Below, one piece after another: positions 10,744 to 18,575 of a stretch of 64,000 nucleotides of DNA. The stretch covers positions 62,001 through 126,000 of the forward strand of contig JADFXM010000006.1 of assembly GCA_015233565.1 (NCBI GenBank), read 5' to 3'. This DNA is from Candidatus Rifleibacteriota bacterium (GTDB lineage Bacteria; Muiribacteriota; Ozemobacteria; Ozemobacterales; Ozemobacteraceae). Made by a program: the position numbers and the translations under genes. Position 1 is the first letter of the stretch. Every line of letters begins with the position of its first letter. The notes beneath the pieces are model-generated. The model searched no databases and was not told where the DNA came from. It was given only the letters and a program-made list of their open reading frames with translations.

Positions 10744-10923
10744 AATGCAATTCAAAGTTATCCAATAATTGGGAGTAATTGGAGTTTTGACCTGGGTCAT
10801 TGAAGTCGTATTTTCAAGGAGTGAAGAATTCACTTTTACAACCATTCCCTTCACTTTGGTTTATTGCTGAGTTTAGAAGCCGAACAATACAGGTTTAGTA
10901 AAATTGAAATGACCTTGCCTAAA

Positions 10924-11136
10924 TTAATTACCAGCAGGAATTCCAACTCTCACTTGTGAAAAGTGATCAATCTTCAGATTCTTCAAAGAACCATTAGACA
11001 AAATTGAAAAATACATTTCATTCCCATCACCGGAATAATACCAATCCCACGAAATAATAACGTAACTTTTTCGACGGTTTATAGCCCCAGGGGCTTGATA
11101 GAACCTCTCAATTTGCGCGCTTACTTTTACTAATTG
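10924..11136 (-). pseudogene. Start-less 70-codon open frame, probable gene remnant
   Basis: On the minus strand, just downstream of the FGE-like gene, a frame of about 70 codons reads like real protein (VSAQIERFYQAPGAINRRK, then SYVIISWDWYYSGDGNEMYF and VRVGIPAGN before the stop). It lacks any ATG, GTG or TTG near its beginning, and a stop codon immediately precedes it. The flow of Trp, Tyr, Gly and Asp is unlike random AT-rich translation. The simplest reading is the 3' end of a decayed exported-protein gene. The family is not recognised. The rest of the gap between 10744 and 11148 shows nothing I can name. Confidence 0.35.
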
Positions 11137-11148
11137 TTATAACCAAAT

Positions 11149-12360
11149 TTATTGCAATGGGAAATGCTGTTCCTGTTTGCTTAGATCAACTACACAACGG
11201 AAACCAACCGTAGTACTTCTATAAAAAGGTGATCTATGAACATCCCTAGCACTAACTCGGCAGCCCCTTGATTCGTCATCCCATGACCCACCTTTTATTA
11301 TTGGTTCGCCAAAATGTCCGGAAAAATTTTTGCTCTCAGCAGGGTCTTTTTCATAGGCGGTTGATGTCCATTCAGCAACGTTCCCAGCCATATCAAACGC
11401 TCCACAATCTGCAATTCCCTGGGGGAAGATTCCTACTTGGACAGGGCAACCTCCAACATTGGCCTTCTCTTCAGAAAAAGTGCTTCCCCAGGGATAATCT
11501 TTGCCTTCTCCATTTCCTGCCGCGATTTCCCATTCATCTTCAGTGGGGAGTCTTTTTCCAGCCCAAGTAGCAAAAGAATACGCGTCAAACCAATCAACCA
11601 GAACCACCGGATAATTTTCCATTCCAGGAGGAAATTTTCCTCCAATCCAGCTGAATTTCAATGCCCAAGCATAAGTGTGAAAAGGTGTGTGATCTTTATT
11701 AATGGGCTCTAATGGATGGCACCACTTATGGCCTTCTTTCCGGATACATTCAAGGAATTTGGCATATTGTTGGCAGGAAACTTCAAATTTATCAATATAA
11801 AAGCCCGGGGTTTCTACTTTACGAACCGGTCGTTCGTCAGGATTTCCTCGTTCACTTCCCACCCGGAACTGACCTCCCCTCACCCTTACCATGTTCTCAA
11901 GATCTACCTGAGCTAGTGAATTCTTAAGATTTGGATCAACAACATCACCTGTTCTATCATTTCTGACAGATGCTTTGGGTTCATTGATTCCAAGGGAAAC
12001 GAGATCTAATGAAAGCTTAAATTGCTGCTCAGGAAACAAAGTTACTTTGAAGACTTGTGGAACATAGCCTTCAGCGATAACCTCGATTTTGTGATCTCCA
12101 GGGGGAAAGTCAGCTTCGATTAATTCCCCTGTAAAGGAGGAAACTTCATCAATAATTAAAGATGCAGAAGCAGGTTTCAGTGAAATGCTAATTTTTGATT
12201 TAGGCCCCTTGTCACTTTTCAGCAGCTTTCCATCATTTGGACAGAACTTGATTTTATCAGGAAATTTCATTTTACATTCTGGGCAAAATTTAAGAGCAAA
12301 CGAAAACTCCGAAAGAAAAAAGAAGCTAATAATTAATAAATATAGACCAACCCGACGCAT
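11149..12360 (-). CDS. Exported zinc-ribbon / PEGA / FGE-sulfatase-fold protein
   Basis: This is a 403-aa protein starting at the ATG with GAGG five bases upstream; the longer frame adds 13 residues without a better ribosome site. A signal peptide (residues 1-22) is followed by a CPEC..CPNDG zinc ribbon at about 25-45. A PEGA-like surface domain spans about 55-120 (ADFPPGDHKIEVIAEGY). An FGE-sulfatase (SUMF1-like) domain spans about 155-395, with FRVGSERGNPDERPVR, RLPTEDEWEIAAG, DMAGNVAEWT and VGFRC. In true formylglycine-generating enzymes two cysteines bind copper near the end of this domain. Here the segment GGSWDDESRGC keeps only one, so sulfatase activation is doubtful. It more likely acts as a C-type-lectin-fold binding or structural protein outside the inner membrane. 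Confidence 0.85.
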   Translation of the reverse strand: MRRVGLYLLIISFFFLSEFSFALKFCPECKMKFPDKIKFCPNDGKLLKSDKGPKSKISISLKPASASLIIDEVSSFTGELIEADFPPGDHKIEVIAEGYVPQVFKVTLFPEQQFKLSLDLVSLGINEPKASVRNDRTGDVVDPNLKNSLAQVDLENMVRVRGGQFRVGSERGNPDERPVRKVETPGFYIDKFEVSCQQYAKFLECIRKEGHKWCHPLEPINKDHTPFHTYAWALKFSWIGGKFPPGMENYPVVLVDWFDAYSFATWAGKRLPTEDEWEIAAGNGEGKDYPWGSTFSEEKANVGGCPVQVGIFPQGIADCGAFDMAGNVAEWTSTAYEKDPAESKNFSGHFGEPIIKGGSWDDESRGCRVSARDVHRSPFYRSTTVGFRCVVDLSKQEQHFPLQ

Positions 12361-12670
12361 AGTTTCCTCTATTAAGTCAAAAATTTCCGCATCGCCCAAA
12401 ATGGGGTTTTTCCAAAAAGAATTTCAAACTTGATTGATGACATTTCCATGGGACAACTTAACATTGTCTTATCGAAGTTTCAATCGAAAAATCCATTAAC
12501 AGAAAAACACTACAAACAAATATTCTCTCAGTTTTTCCAAAAGTCTTCTTTGAAAAAAAAACTTATTAAGGCAAGTTGCCGCACCTCATTAAAACTGCAT
12601 GAGAGCACAGCATTTTTTGAGAGAGGAATTTTTTTCTCACCTTCAAATTGATAATAAAGAACAATGGAAA
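12361..12670. other. Intergenic region without a supported gene
   Basis: This lies between the start of the FGE-like gene and the terminator of the Ig-like lipoprotein gene. It must contain the promoter of the FGE-like gene on the minus strand, but no convincing -35/-10 pair was seen. A 73-codon plus-strand frame (12430-12651) has a composition like random AT-rich sequence and no ribosome site. Confidence 0.5.
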
Positions 12671-12705
12671 TAAAAAACTTCCTACCCACGAACGGGCAGG
12701 AAGTT
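12671..12705 (-). terminator. Rho-independent terminator of the Ig-like lipoprotein gene
   Basis: Read on the minus strand, a 12-bp stem (AACTTCCTGCCC paired with GGGTAGGAAGTT, one G-T pair) with a 6-base loop is followed by a T-rich tail. It sits 15 bases after the stop codon of the gene ending at 12720. Confidence 0.88.
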
Positions 12706-12719
12706 TTATTGTACTTTAA

Positions 12720-14432
12720 TTATTGAGCTGCGGTGGTAAAGGTAATCGGAGCATGGACAGAAACGGGAAGTCCCGCATTATCCAGCCATGTTCCGGTGGT
12801 ATAAGTAACTGTGTAAGTAGCATTGGGAGTCAATGCTTTCTTAAAAGTTACATTGACCTTGGTTGCATCGGTAGAATTCTGGGCGATAGTTAAATCTGAC
12901 GCAGAAACCGTTGCAACAGTCTGACCTGCAGAGGTTACTTTCTGAACAGAAATCGTTCCGGCAAAAGTCTGGGCCTGCAATTTTCTGCTGAAAGTAAGAA
13001 CTAGTGTTGTCGGATTGGCAGTTGTTCCGATAGCCAAAGTGGAACCATTTCCAGTCCAATCGGTAAGTGTTGTTCTTCTATAGGTGCCGAAATAGTAAGC
13101 GGCTGACTCGAATGGAACAACAACGCTACCACTAGCCAAGGTGAAGTTTGTCTGATTGAGTTTTACAGCATAGTCTGTATCAGAAACCCAGGTATGCAAA
13201 GCATTGTTGCCAACAACAACAGTTACTGTCTTGCCATCGGCAGATAGAGAAGAAGTGATGGCATAGCCTGTGGCACTTGTAAGAGTGAGGGTGTTCCCGG
13301 TTGTTTTATTCCACAATTGAACGCCGAAGTTCGTAGGAAGGACAATCGCTCTGTCAAAAGTGAAAGTAAAGGTGCTGCCGGAAAATGGAATATTTGTCGG
13401 AGCGACTGTAGAATCGGTAGCCAAACTGACATTTGTTCCATTCATGTTTAAAGCTTGGGCGCTAACGAGATTCAATGTGGGAATATCTAATACTACTGGA
13501 GCCGAAGAAATGTTTGTTCCAGTAGACACCGTAACTTGTTGGGTTTGAGAAGTGCCTGTAGCGATAGTTGCTGTAACAACTGTCGTTGTGATGGTAACAG
13601 AATAATCGACATTTCCATTTGTCGTACTTGTTCCCTGAGTCAAAGAAATGGTTACAAGATTCAAAGTGGTCAAATTAATAGTTTTGAGAGTAGTTGTAGT
13701 AGAACCGACCGTGGTAGTGACATTTTGAACTGAATTCGTCTGAAAAATTTGACTTATTGTTCTTGTATAATCTGAGTCTGAAAAAGTAACAATCGGAGTA
13801 GTCGTTGCAACAGTAGTGGTTACTGTTTGAACGGTTTTAGTCACAGTAACAATGCTATTAGCGAGAGTAGTGGTACTAATCACAGAACTGATATTAACTG
13901 TTGTAGTTCCAATGCTCAGGTCAACTCTAGCGCTTGTAAGAAAAGATGGCGTTTGTTGAATTTGAAGTAGCGTAAACCCAGCATTGGCTGAAGTTAATGA
14001 AGCCTCAGTGATAGCATAAAACAAATCAACTGTATGGCGGGTCTTATTCCACCTTGCATATTTGGGTTTTCCAAGTGAAATGCCTGTGTTGTTAAGAGTT
14101 AAAGTTCCACCGACTGATAAGTTGGCTAAAACAGATCCTGAAACTTCAACAGCAACATTAGGATCATTAAGGAATGCCTGAGCATCCGTCTCTGCAATAC
14201 CTGTAACTGGAATAATCATAGCAGCAGTAGTAGCAATAGCAATCGTTCCAGTACCAGTGCCGGTGCCGGTCCCAGTCCCAGTGCCAGTGCCAGTGCCAGT
14301 GCCAGTGCCAGTGCCAGTGCCAGTATTTATAACGGTTGTATTATCGCCACTATAGTCACCATCAATCAAGCGACAACCAGTGAGAGATAAAAAAGAACAA
14401 AGAACCAAAGCCAGTAACAAAATTTTTCTCAT
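12720..14432 (-). CDS. Putative lipoprotein with (Thr-Gly)n tract and Ig-like domains
   Basis: This is a 570-aa protein with a lipoprotein signal peptide ending in SLTGC at about residue 20. A run of about 13 Thr-Gly pairs follows at residues 37-62, likely a flexible linker lifting the rest from the membrane. A Thr/Val-rich middle with many TTT and TVT segments leads to C-terminal Big_5-like Ig domains. These carry strands such as FTFTFDRAIV, TLVLTFSRKLQ and NVTFKKALTPNATYTVTY. The start is the ATG at 14430-14432; an upstream TTG is too close to AGGAGGA to be used. A strong sigma70 promoter at 14506-14534 and a terminator at 12671-12705 make it a single-gene unit. It is probably a surface adhesin-like or structural lipoprotein; the exact role is unknown. 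Confidence 0.82.
   Translation of the reverse strand: MRKILLLALVLCSFLSLTGCRLIDGDYSGDNTTVINTGTGTGTGTGTGTGTGTGTGTGTGTGTIAIATTAAMIIPVTGIAETDAQAFLNDPNVAVEVSGSVLANLSVGGTLTLNNTGISLGKPKYARWNKTRHTVDLFYAITEASLTSANAGFTLLQIQQTPSFLTSARVDLSIGTTTVNISSVISTTTLANSIVTVTKTVQTVTTTVATTTPIVTFSDSDYTRTISQIFQTNSVQNVTTTVGSTTTTLKTINLTTLNLVTISLTQGTSTTNGNVDYSVTITTTVVTATIATGTSQTQQVTVSTGTNISSAPVVLDIPTLNLVSAQALNMNGTNVSLATDSTVAPTNIPFSGSTFTFTFDRAIVLPTNFGVQLWNKTTGNTLTLTSATGYAITSSLSADGKTVTVVVGNNALHTWVSDTDYAVKLNQTNFTLASGSVVVPFESAAYYFGTYRRTTLTDWTGNGSTLAIGTTANPTTLVLTFSRKLQAQTFAGTISVQKVTSAGQTVATVSASDLTIAQNSTDATKVNVTFKKALTPNATYTVTYTTGTWLDNAGLPVSVHAPITFTTAAQ
14248..14324 (-). repeat. Hexanucleotide tandem repeat encoding Thr-Gly
   Basis: About 13 six-base units (GGCACT-type on the coding strand), the central ones identical and those at the 5' side of the plus strand diverged. 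Six is a multiple of three, so slippage would lengthen or shorten the Thr-Gly linker without breaking the frame. Confidence 0.95.
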
Positions 14433-14505
14433 AGCAGGACTCAATCCTCCTGAATATTTAAATTAATACCTTTGGCCTTAACCTCAAGGCAAAAATCAAG
14501 CGTTG

Positions 14506-14534
14506 ATTATATGGTAAATCGTACCATGAGTCAA
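14506..14534 (-). promoter_or_regulatory. Sigma70-type promoter for the Ig-like lipoprotein gene
   Basis: On the minus strand TTGACT and TATAAT are separated by 17 bases, with the gene start about 75 bases downstream. This is nearly consensus for a housekeeping promoter. Confidence 0.75.
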
Positions 14535-14646
14535 CTTTTTTTTTTAGGAAGTTATTTTTGGGGAAAATTCCTCTTCCGAACAAAGCTATCTTCTCATTGC
14601 TCAATTTTTCTTCAAATTTCGAAATAACAAGTATGCCTGAATAACC

Positions 14647-15564
14647 CTAGAAAGGGTATTCATAAACTATTGATGACTTATAAAACCCGAATTTTTCCTT
14701 CCTCAGCTTCTCATAAAGGCTGGGAAGCAAATTGGGATCACTTTTTTCGAGACCAAAAATCATTCCCCCAAGTTCGGACATGTCAGTTCCAAAGTAAGAA
14801 ATTCCATCGAGAAAGATCCCACCGCCAAATTGAAATTTCATTCGTCGACTCAATTTGAAAACTAAATTTGCCTGAAAATATTTTTTTTCAGGATAAGACT
14901 CAACTTTAGAAATTGAAAACATCGTTTTCCAGGCGAAGGAATGCCCTTCAGTTCCGCTTAATTCTATAGTTGAAGCTGATGTTTTCAAAGAAAGGCCTGA
15001 TCCGATCAAGCTCCCTGAAGAAAAATCAAGCACTGTCATATATTTTGAGGTAATCCAATAACTGGTCTTTCCATGCCAGGATTTCTGAGAAACATCTCCA
15101 AGGCGAATTCTTGCGCTACCTCTAACCAAAGGCTCAGCTTCCATTAATTCAGATTCATTCCCAAAAAAAATTGTCGTTCTAGGCCGATTGCATGCATGGC
15201 ATTCCCGGCACGATTGGTCGCCTGGGCGCTGAGCTTTGGATCGAAATATCTGATAATCGTATCGATCTTTTACATATCCAAAACCAAAAACACTGGATAA
15301 TCCCTTAAGATTTATATTACTTTCTATTCGTTCAATACGGAATCCATCAAATAATTCAGCCCCAATGGTTTTACGTGATTCTTTCCCGCTTCGACCTTCA
15401 AAGCTTTTCGGAACATAAAGTTTAAGGGTTTCTTCACCGCGGAATGCTTTTTGTCGAAAGTCATTTGAAAGTAAATTGTTCTCATAATCTTGAGGATTTT
15501 CCGAAAAAACAATCGAAACAAAAGAACAAAGCAGTATAAAGGAGACAATAATTTTCCTGAGCAT
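14647..15564 (-). CDS. Exported protein of unknown function with CxxCxxC motif
   Basis: This is a 305-aa protein with a clear signal peptide (MLRKIIVSFILLCSFVSIVFS). A CRECHAC cluster near residue 120 could bind a metal or form disulphides. The rest is beta-rich, with alternating polar and aromatic residues and a terminal Tyr-Pro-Phe (YEYPF). A C-terminal Phe after alternating residues recalls outer-membrane beta-barrels, but I cannot confirm a barrel. The ATG used is two bases past the stop of the upstream gene. A TTG overlapping that stop codon would add two residues. No good ribosome site is visible, so translation is probably coupled to the upstream gene. Confidence 0.75.
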   Translation of the reverse strand: MLRKIIVSFILLCSFVSIVFSENPQDYENNLLSNDFRQKAFRGEETLKLYVPKSFEGRSGKESRKTIGAELFDGFRIERIESNINLKGLSSVFGFGYVKDRYDYQIFRSKAQRPGDQSCRECHACNRPRTTIFFGNESELMEAEPLVRGSARIRLGDVSQKSWHGKTSYWITSKYMTVLDFSSGSLIGSGLSLKTSASTIELSGTEGHSFAWKTMFSISKVESYPEKKYFQANLVFKLSRRMKFQFGGGIFLDGISYFGTDMSELGGMIFGLEKSDPNLLPSLYEKLRKEKFGFYKSSIVYEYPF

Positions 15565-15566
15565 TT

Positions 15567-16145
15567 TCAAGGACCAAACACATTCTTATAAATAAAATAA
15601 ACAATTAGCGAACCAAAAATAACCATTAAAATTGTAGTAGTAGGATTTCGCGCATATTGATATTTGATATTCTCTACTAAGGTGGGGGAATATCTAATCC
15701 ATCTTCTTAGATTTTCAGCATGTCTCTTATATTTTTCTACGTCCAGATATTTTGAATTTACCTGACCAGTAAATTGAAATTCATGATATCTAAAGGTTAT
15801 TTTTTCGTCTCCTGTTTCAACCCCATGAAGGTCACAATACCAATCAAAGACCTTCGGGGATTTGTATACCAAAAAATATCTACAATCAACTGTTGGAGAG
15901 ATTGGGACCTCAGGAAGATATTTTGTAGTAAGGAGCATTTTATAAACGCTCTCAAATTTCGCCCAAGTTGGAATCTCTTGTTTCTCATTCTTCAAAAAAT
16001 TTTCCATCGCAGCCCTTAGCTTTCGCAAATTCTCCCGACAGGCTTTTTGAAGTTCATTGCTTCCATCGGTTGCTCCAAAAATGAAACAACTGTTAAGAAA
16101 CAAGAAAACAAAAAAACAATTTCTCAATATTCGCCTTGAACTCAT
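15567..16145 (-). CDS. Exported, C-terminally membrane-anchored protein of unknown function
   Basis: This is a 192-aa protein with an N-terminal signal peptide (CFFVFLFLNSCFIFGA) and one transmembrane helix near the C-terminus (TTTILMVIFGSLIVYFIYK). The middle has a pattern recalling the globular part of pseudopilin-like proteins in uncultured bacteria: ACRENLRKLRAAMENFL, then YLPEVPISPTVDCRYF, then WYCDLHG. It lacks the pilin prepilin-peptidase motif, so it is not itself a type IV pilin. GGAG lies 9 bases before the ATG. It is transcribed with the next gene, whose start is immediately after this stop codon. Confidence 0.7.
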   Translation of the reverse strand: MSSRRILRNCFFVFLFLNSCFIFGATDGSNELQKACRENLRKLRAAMENFLKNEKQEIPTWAKFESVYKMLLTTKYLPEVPISPTVDCRYFLVYKSPKVFDWYCDLHGVETGDEKITFRYHEFQFTGQVNSKYLDVEKYKRHAENLRRWIRYSPTLVENIKYQYARNPTTTILMVIFGSLIVYFIYKNVFGP

Positions 16146-16230
16146 GAAACTTTCTCCATTTCAAATTCTCGAATTCAAGTAAATAGCACTTCTTAATAAA
16201 ATAAATCAATAGATGAATCAAACTTTTTTC

Positions 16231-16259
16231 TTGACCTGCATTCCTTTCGAAAGTAGAAT
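16231..16259 (+). promoter_or_regulatory. Promoter of tRNA-Arg
   Basis: TTGACC and TAGAAT are separated by 17 bases, ending 10 bases before the mature tRNA 5' end, so transcription would begin almost at the tRNA. Confidence 0.75.
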
Positions 16260-16269
16260 AAAAATAGAT

Positions 16270-16343
16270 GCGCCTATAGCTCAGGTGGACAGAGCACAGG
16301 ATTCCTAATCCTGGTGCCCCAGGTTCGAGTCCTGGTAGGCGCA
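16270..16343 (+). tRNA. tRNA-Arg (anticodon CCT)
   Basis: A full cloverleaf is present: acceptor stem GCGCCTA/TAGGCGC, D-stem GCTC/GAGC, anticodon stem CAGGA/TCCTG with loop TTCCTAA (anticodon CCT, reading AGG), and T-stem CCAGG/CCTGG with loop TTCGAGT. The discriminator is A, and the 3' CCA is not encoded. tRNA genes are common integration sites, and the RiPP island starts just downstream. Confidence 0.97.
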
Positions 16344-16548
16344 CTTTCTTTTGTAGGTCAGAAGCTAGCTTCAAGAGGATAAAAAATCAGTTCTAACAAA
16401 AGTTCTAACTTAATTTGGAAAAACGTAAAAACACTGATCAATGAAAAACTAATCGCCGTTTTTCACTGAATTTTTGTTTTTACGGAGGCGAAAAATCGAG
16501 CTTCCACAACCCAAAAACCACTTTATTTTGAAAAAATTTTAAAAGTGT

Positions 16549-16702
16549 TTATTGCAGAGCAAATTTGTTAATTCGGTTGTTGTCGTGACCAACTACAAAA
16601 ATATTTCCGAATAAGTCCACGACAATGGCAAATGAATAGTCTCCCCACCACTAAACCCCTGAGTTCTCCATTTAGAGATAAAATTCACGATGTGTCAAAC
16701 TT
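16549..16702 (-). pseudogene. NHL-repeat protein remnant (C-terminal end)
   Basis: Three minus-strand frames read in succession give a typical NHL beta-propeller blade: KFDTS, then NFISKWRTQGFSGG, then DYSFAIVVDLFGNIFVVGHD, then NNRINKFALQ and a stop. NHL repeats usually show the pattern GIAVD..GNIYVVD..NNRIQKF. The pieces are joined only by frame changes, so the gene is dead. The remainder of 16344-16832 shows no intact gene. Confidence 0.7.
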
Positions 16703-16832
16703 CGGAATTCTCATTATGTAAAATATGATTCAGAGTGGAATAAATTTGATAATAGCAATCTAGGCGTCTATTATTTATATCGCGACTTGTGATAAAATTG
16801 AACCTAGGTAATTTTTTTTCATGGAGCTGCTC

Positions 16833-17108
16833 ATGAATCTGAATAGCAGGGTTTTTCGATCAAAAGAGCCAATTTCAGCGCCTGTAAATAATGAATTGGT
16901 GATGTTGAACGCTGAAACAGGCAAATACTACGGTCTAAATGGAGTTGCAACAAAAATATGGGAAGCTATTGAAGAAGAAATCTCGATACGGGATTTATGC
17001 AAGATTTTCCAAGATGATTATGACGTGGAATCGAAACAATGCGAAACTGAAATTCTGGAATTTCTAAATTGTCTCAAAGAAAAAAATCTGATTAAAGTAA
17101 TTGAATAG
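16833..17108 (+). CDS. PqqD-like RiPP recognition element protein (lasso B1-like)
   Basis: This is a 91-aa protein of the PqqD family. Key segments are VNNELVMLNAETGKYYGLNG, then VATKIWEAIEE, then the winged-helix end (EILEFLNCLKEKNLI). PqqD-type domains bind leader peptides of ribosomally made, modified peptides. In lasso clusters the stand-alone form is called B1. The ATG at 16833 is preferred to the ATG at 16821 because GGAG lies six bases before it. It is followed by a stable hairpin and then the HPr-kinase-like gene. The partner leader peptidase (B2, transglutaminase fold) is not found nearby. Family assignment is strong; pathway assignment is inferred from neighbours. Confidence 0.88.
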   Translation: MNLNSRVFRSKEPISAPVNNELVMLNAETGKYYGLNGVATKIWEAIEEEISIRDLCKIFQDDYDVESKQCETEILEFLNCLKEKNLIKVIE

Positions 17109-17132
17109 AACACTGGGAAAATGTAATAGATT

Positions 17133-17159
17133 GCACTATTAAATCTGTCTTAATAGTGC
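17133..17159. other. Strong hairpin between the PqqD-like and kinase genes
   Basis: A perfect 10-bp stem (GCACTATTAA / TTAATAGTGC) with a 7-base loop. It is not followed by a T-run on the plus strand, so it is better read as an RNA-processing or attenuation hairpin than a classic terminator. Confidence 0.55.
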
Positions 17160-17234
17160 TTCAAAATGCTTGATATGAAAATATTTACCTGAAATTAGTT
17201 GTGTCAATGAAAAACAATCAAGTACTCTCATTAG

Positions 17235-17249
17235 TGAGAATGATAATCT
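17235..17249 (+). promoter_or_regulatory. Possible Fur-like operator half-palindrome
   Basis: TGAGAATGATAATCT matches 11 of 14 defined positions of the 7-1-7 Fur consensus TGATAATnATTATCA. It lies just before the kinase reading frame. This is weak evidence in AT-rich DNA. Confidence 0.2.
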
Positions 17250-17262
17250 AGGCAGGTAATTT

Positions 17263-18216
17263 ATTCATTCGAAGACTTGGGTTCTGTATGGACTGCGTGT
17301 CAACTCGAATTATCCTTTTCCATTTACACAGATTGATTCGGACAAAGCCGATTTAATTATCAGTCTTGAATCGACTGTTCCGGCTCTCGACACGTTGCCT
17401 AGTACAAATCCAAAATGGCAGACTTGGAAACTCCTTAGCGATTATTGGCTTTTGCGATACCAAAATAAAGATGACATATTGGACTTCCGTTTTTCTCTTG
17501 AAGGAAAGTTTCTTTCCATTCAACGGAGCATTTCTGACTTTGAGTTATCAGAGATTCTGTTGATAGTCCTCAATCCAGTAATGGCTTCCGCTCTTTCTTT
17601 GCAAAAAATCCCGATATTGCATGGATCGGCTCTTGTTATTGATGACAGGGCGGTTATTTTTGCTGGAAAATCAGGTGTCGGAAAGTCGACTCTTTCGGCT
17701 GTTCTGGCACAGGAAGGAATGGCTTTGCTTAGCGATGATCTGATCGCGTTAAATATCTGCGAAACAGGTGTCGAGGTTCAGCCCGGTTATCCAAGATTGA
17801 AGGTGTCGCTTGAAACAGCAGATTTTCTTGGGAAATCACCGCAAGATTTGATTCCAATTGCAAGATGGGCTCCAAATGAGCGATGGCTTGACTCAAACGT
17901 ATTTCCTAAAGGCTTTTGCTCAACAAAAACTACTTTAAGCACAATTTATATTCTTGAAGGAATAAGGAAAGACATTTCTGCTCCGGAAATCGCTGAATTG
18001 CCAGTTCTTTCAGCTTGTTACGAGTTATCAAAGTATCGGTATGGAAAAAAATGGCTTGAGATAGAGAACCATGCAGTTCTTCAAATCTGTGCTTCAATTG
18101 CAAGTCATGTAGTAATTAAAAGGGTATGGCTTCCAGATGGTCTTGAAAAACTCAAAATAACAGCAAAAGCAATAATTTTGGATGTTCAAAATATTGCAAA
18201 AAAACAAGCACAGTAG
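17263..18216 (+). CDS. HPr-kinase-like serine kinase, probable lasso-peptide kinase
   Basis: Using an ATT codon at 17263 the protein is 317 aa; the first conventional start (TTG 17395) would give 273. Codons between these points clearly code for the family's N-terminus (VLYGLRVNSNYPFPF, KADLIISLES), so the shorter version is wrong. The stop at 17257 prevents going further up. Either a rare ATT (AGG six bases upstream) or CTG start is used, or the 5' end is frameshifted. The HPrK-type P-loop is GKSGVGKST (Lys about residue 141), followed by LLSDDLIAL and PGYPRLKVS. In lasso clusters such kinases phosphorylate the C-terminal Ser of the precursor, and the precursor at 19971 does end in Ser. Confidence 0.8.
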   Translation: MHSKTWVLYGLRVNSNYPFPFTQIDSDKADLIISLESTVPALDTLPSTNPKWQTWKLLSDYWLLRYQNKDDILDFRFSLEGKFLSIQRSISDFELSEILLIVLNPVMASALSLQKIPILHGSALVIDDRAVIFAGKSGVGKSTLSAVLAQEGMALLSDDLIALNICETGVEVQPGYPRLKVSLETADFLGKSPQDLIPIARWAPNERWLDSNVFPKGFCSTKTTLSTIYILEGIRKDISAPEIAELPVLSACYELSKYRYGKKWLEIENHAVLQICASIASHVVIKRVWLPDGLEKLKITAKAIILDVQNIAKKQAQ

Positions 18217-18414
18217 ATATACCAACAAATTTACTGAAAAAAAATTGCCATAGAGTTAAGGCAAAACAGAGATTCAAATTTTATTAAAAAGTTTTCATTC
18301 CACTTGGTTTTCTTCATCTCTCTGGGACTCTGTGGCTAATAAACTGTCTATTTTCATCTGATGTTCCAACGAGAGAATGATCTAAAATCAGCACTAGAAA
18401 ATAAAAAGAAAGCG
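18217..18414. other. Intergenic stretch, convergent genes
   Basis: This is the first part of the 391-bp gap between the kinase and the aminotransferase. No open frame of substance and no clear terminator is seen. The remainder of the gap is occupied by repeat R1. Confidence 0.5.
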
Positions 18415-18575
18415 GGTTTTTCAAAAAGTGCGTAGCCAGTATTTCATTAGAGTAAAAATCTCTGTTGAAGGTTGTTTCAGAAGTTTAGTGCCATTTTTTA
18501 AAATATCTACCATTTTTGCCCTTTGATTAGCTTCAACACAGCACAAATTGAGAATACACACATGAAACGTCCGTT
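18415..18575. repeat. Dispersed repeat R1, copy 1
   Basis: A 161-bp segment about 90% identical to 48017-48177, in the same orientation. Both begin with GGTTTTTCAAAAAGTGCG and end near CATGAAACGTCCGTT or its variant. A 52-codon minus-strand frame is preserved in both copies, but most differences change amino acids, so it is probably not coding. Confidence 0.9.

Noticed and set aside
12430-12651. 73-codon plus-strand frame
   Set aside because: No ribosome site, Lys/Ser/Phe composition typical of random AT-rich frames, no domain.
16093-16374. 93-codon minus-strand frame with RLPGLEPGAPGLGILCSVHL
   Set aside because: It is the antisense translation of tRNA-Arg, a well-known false gene.
17395-18216. 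Kinase gene starting at TTG 17395
   Set aside because: Upstream codons clearly encode the family's N-terminus, so this start would cut off part of the domain.
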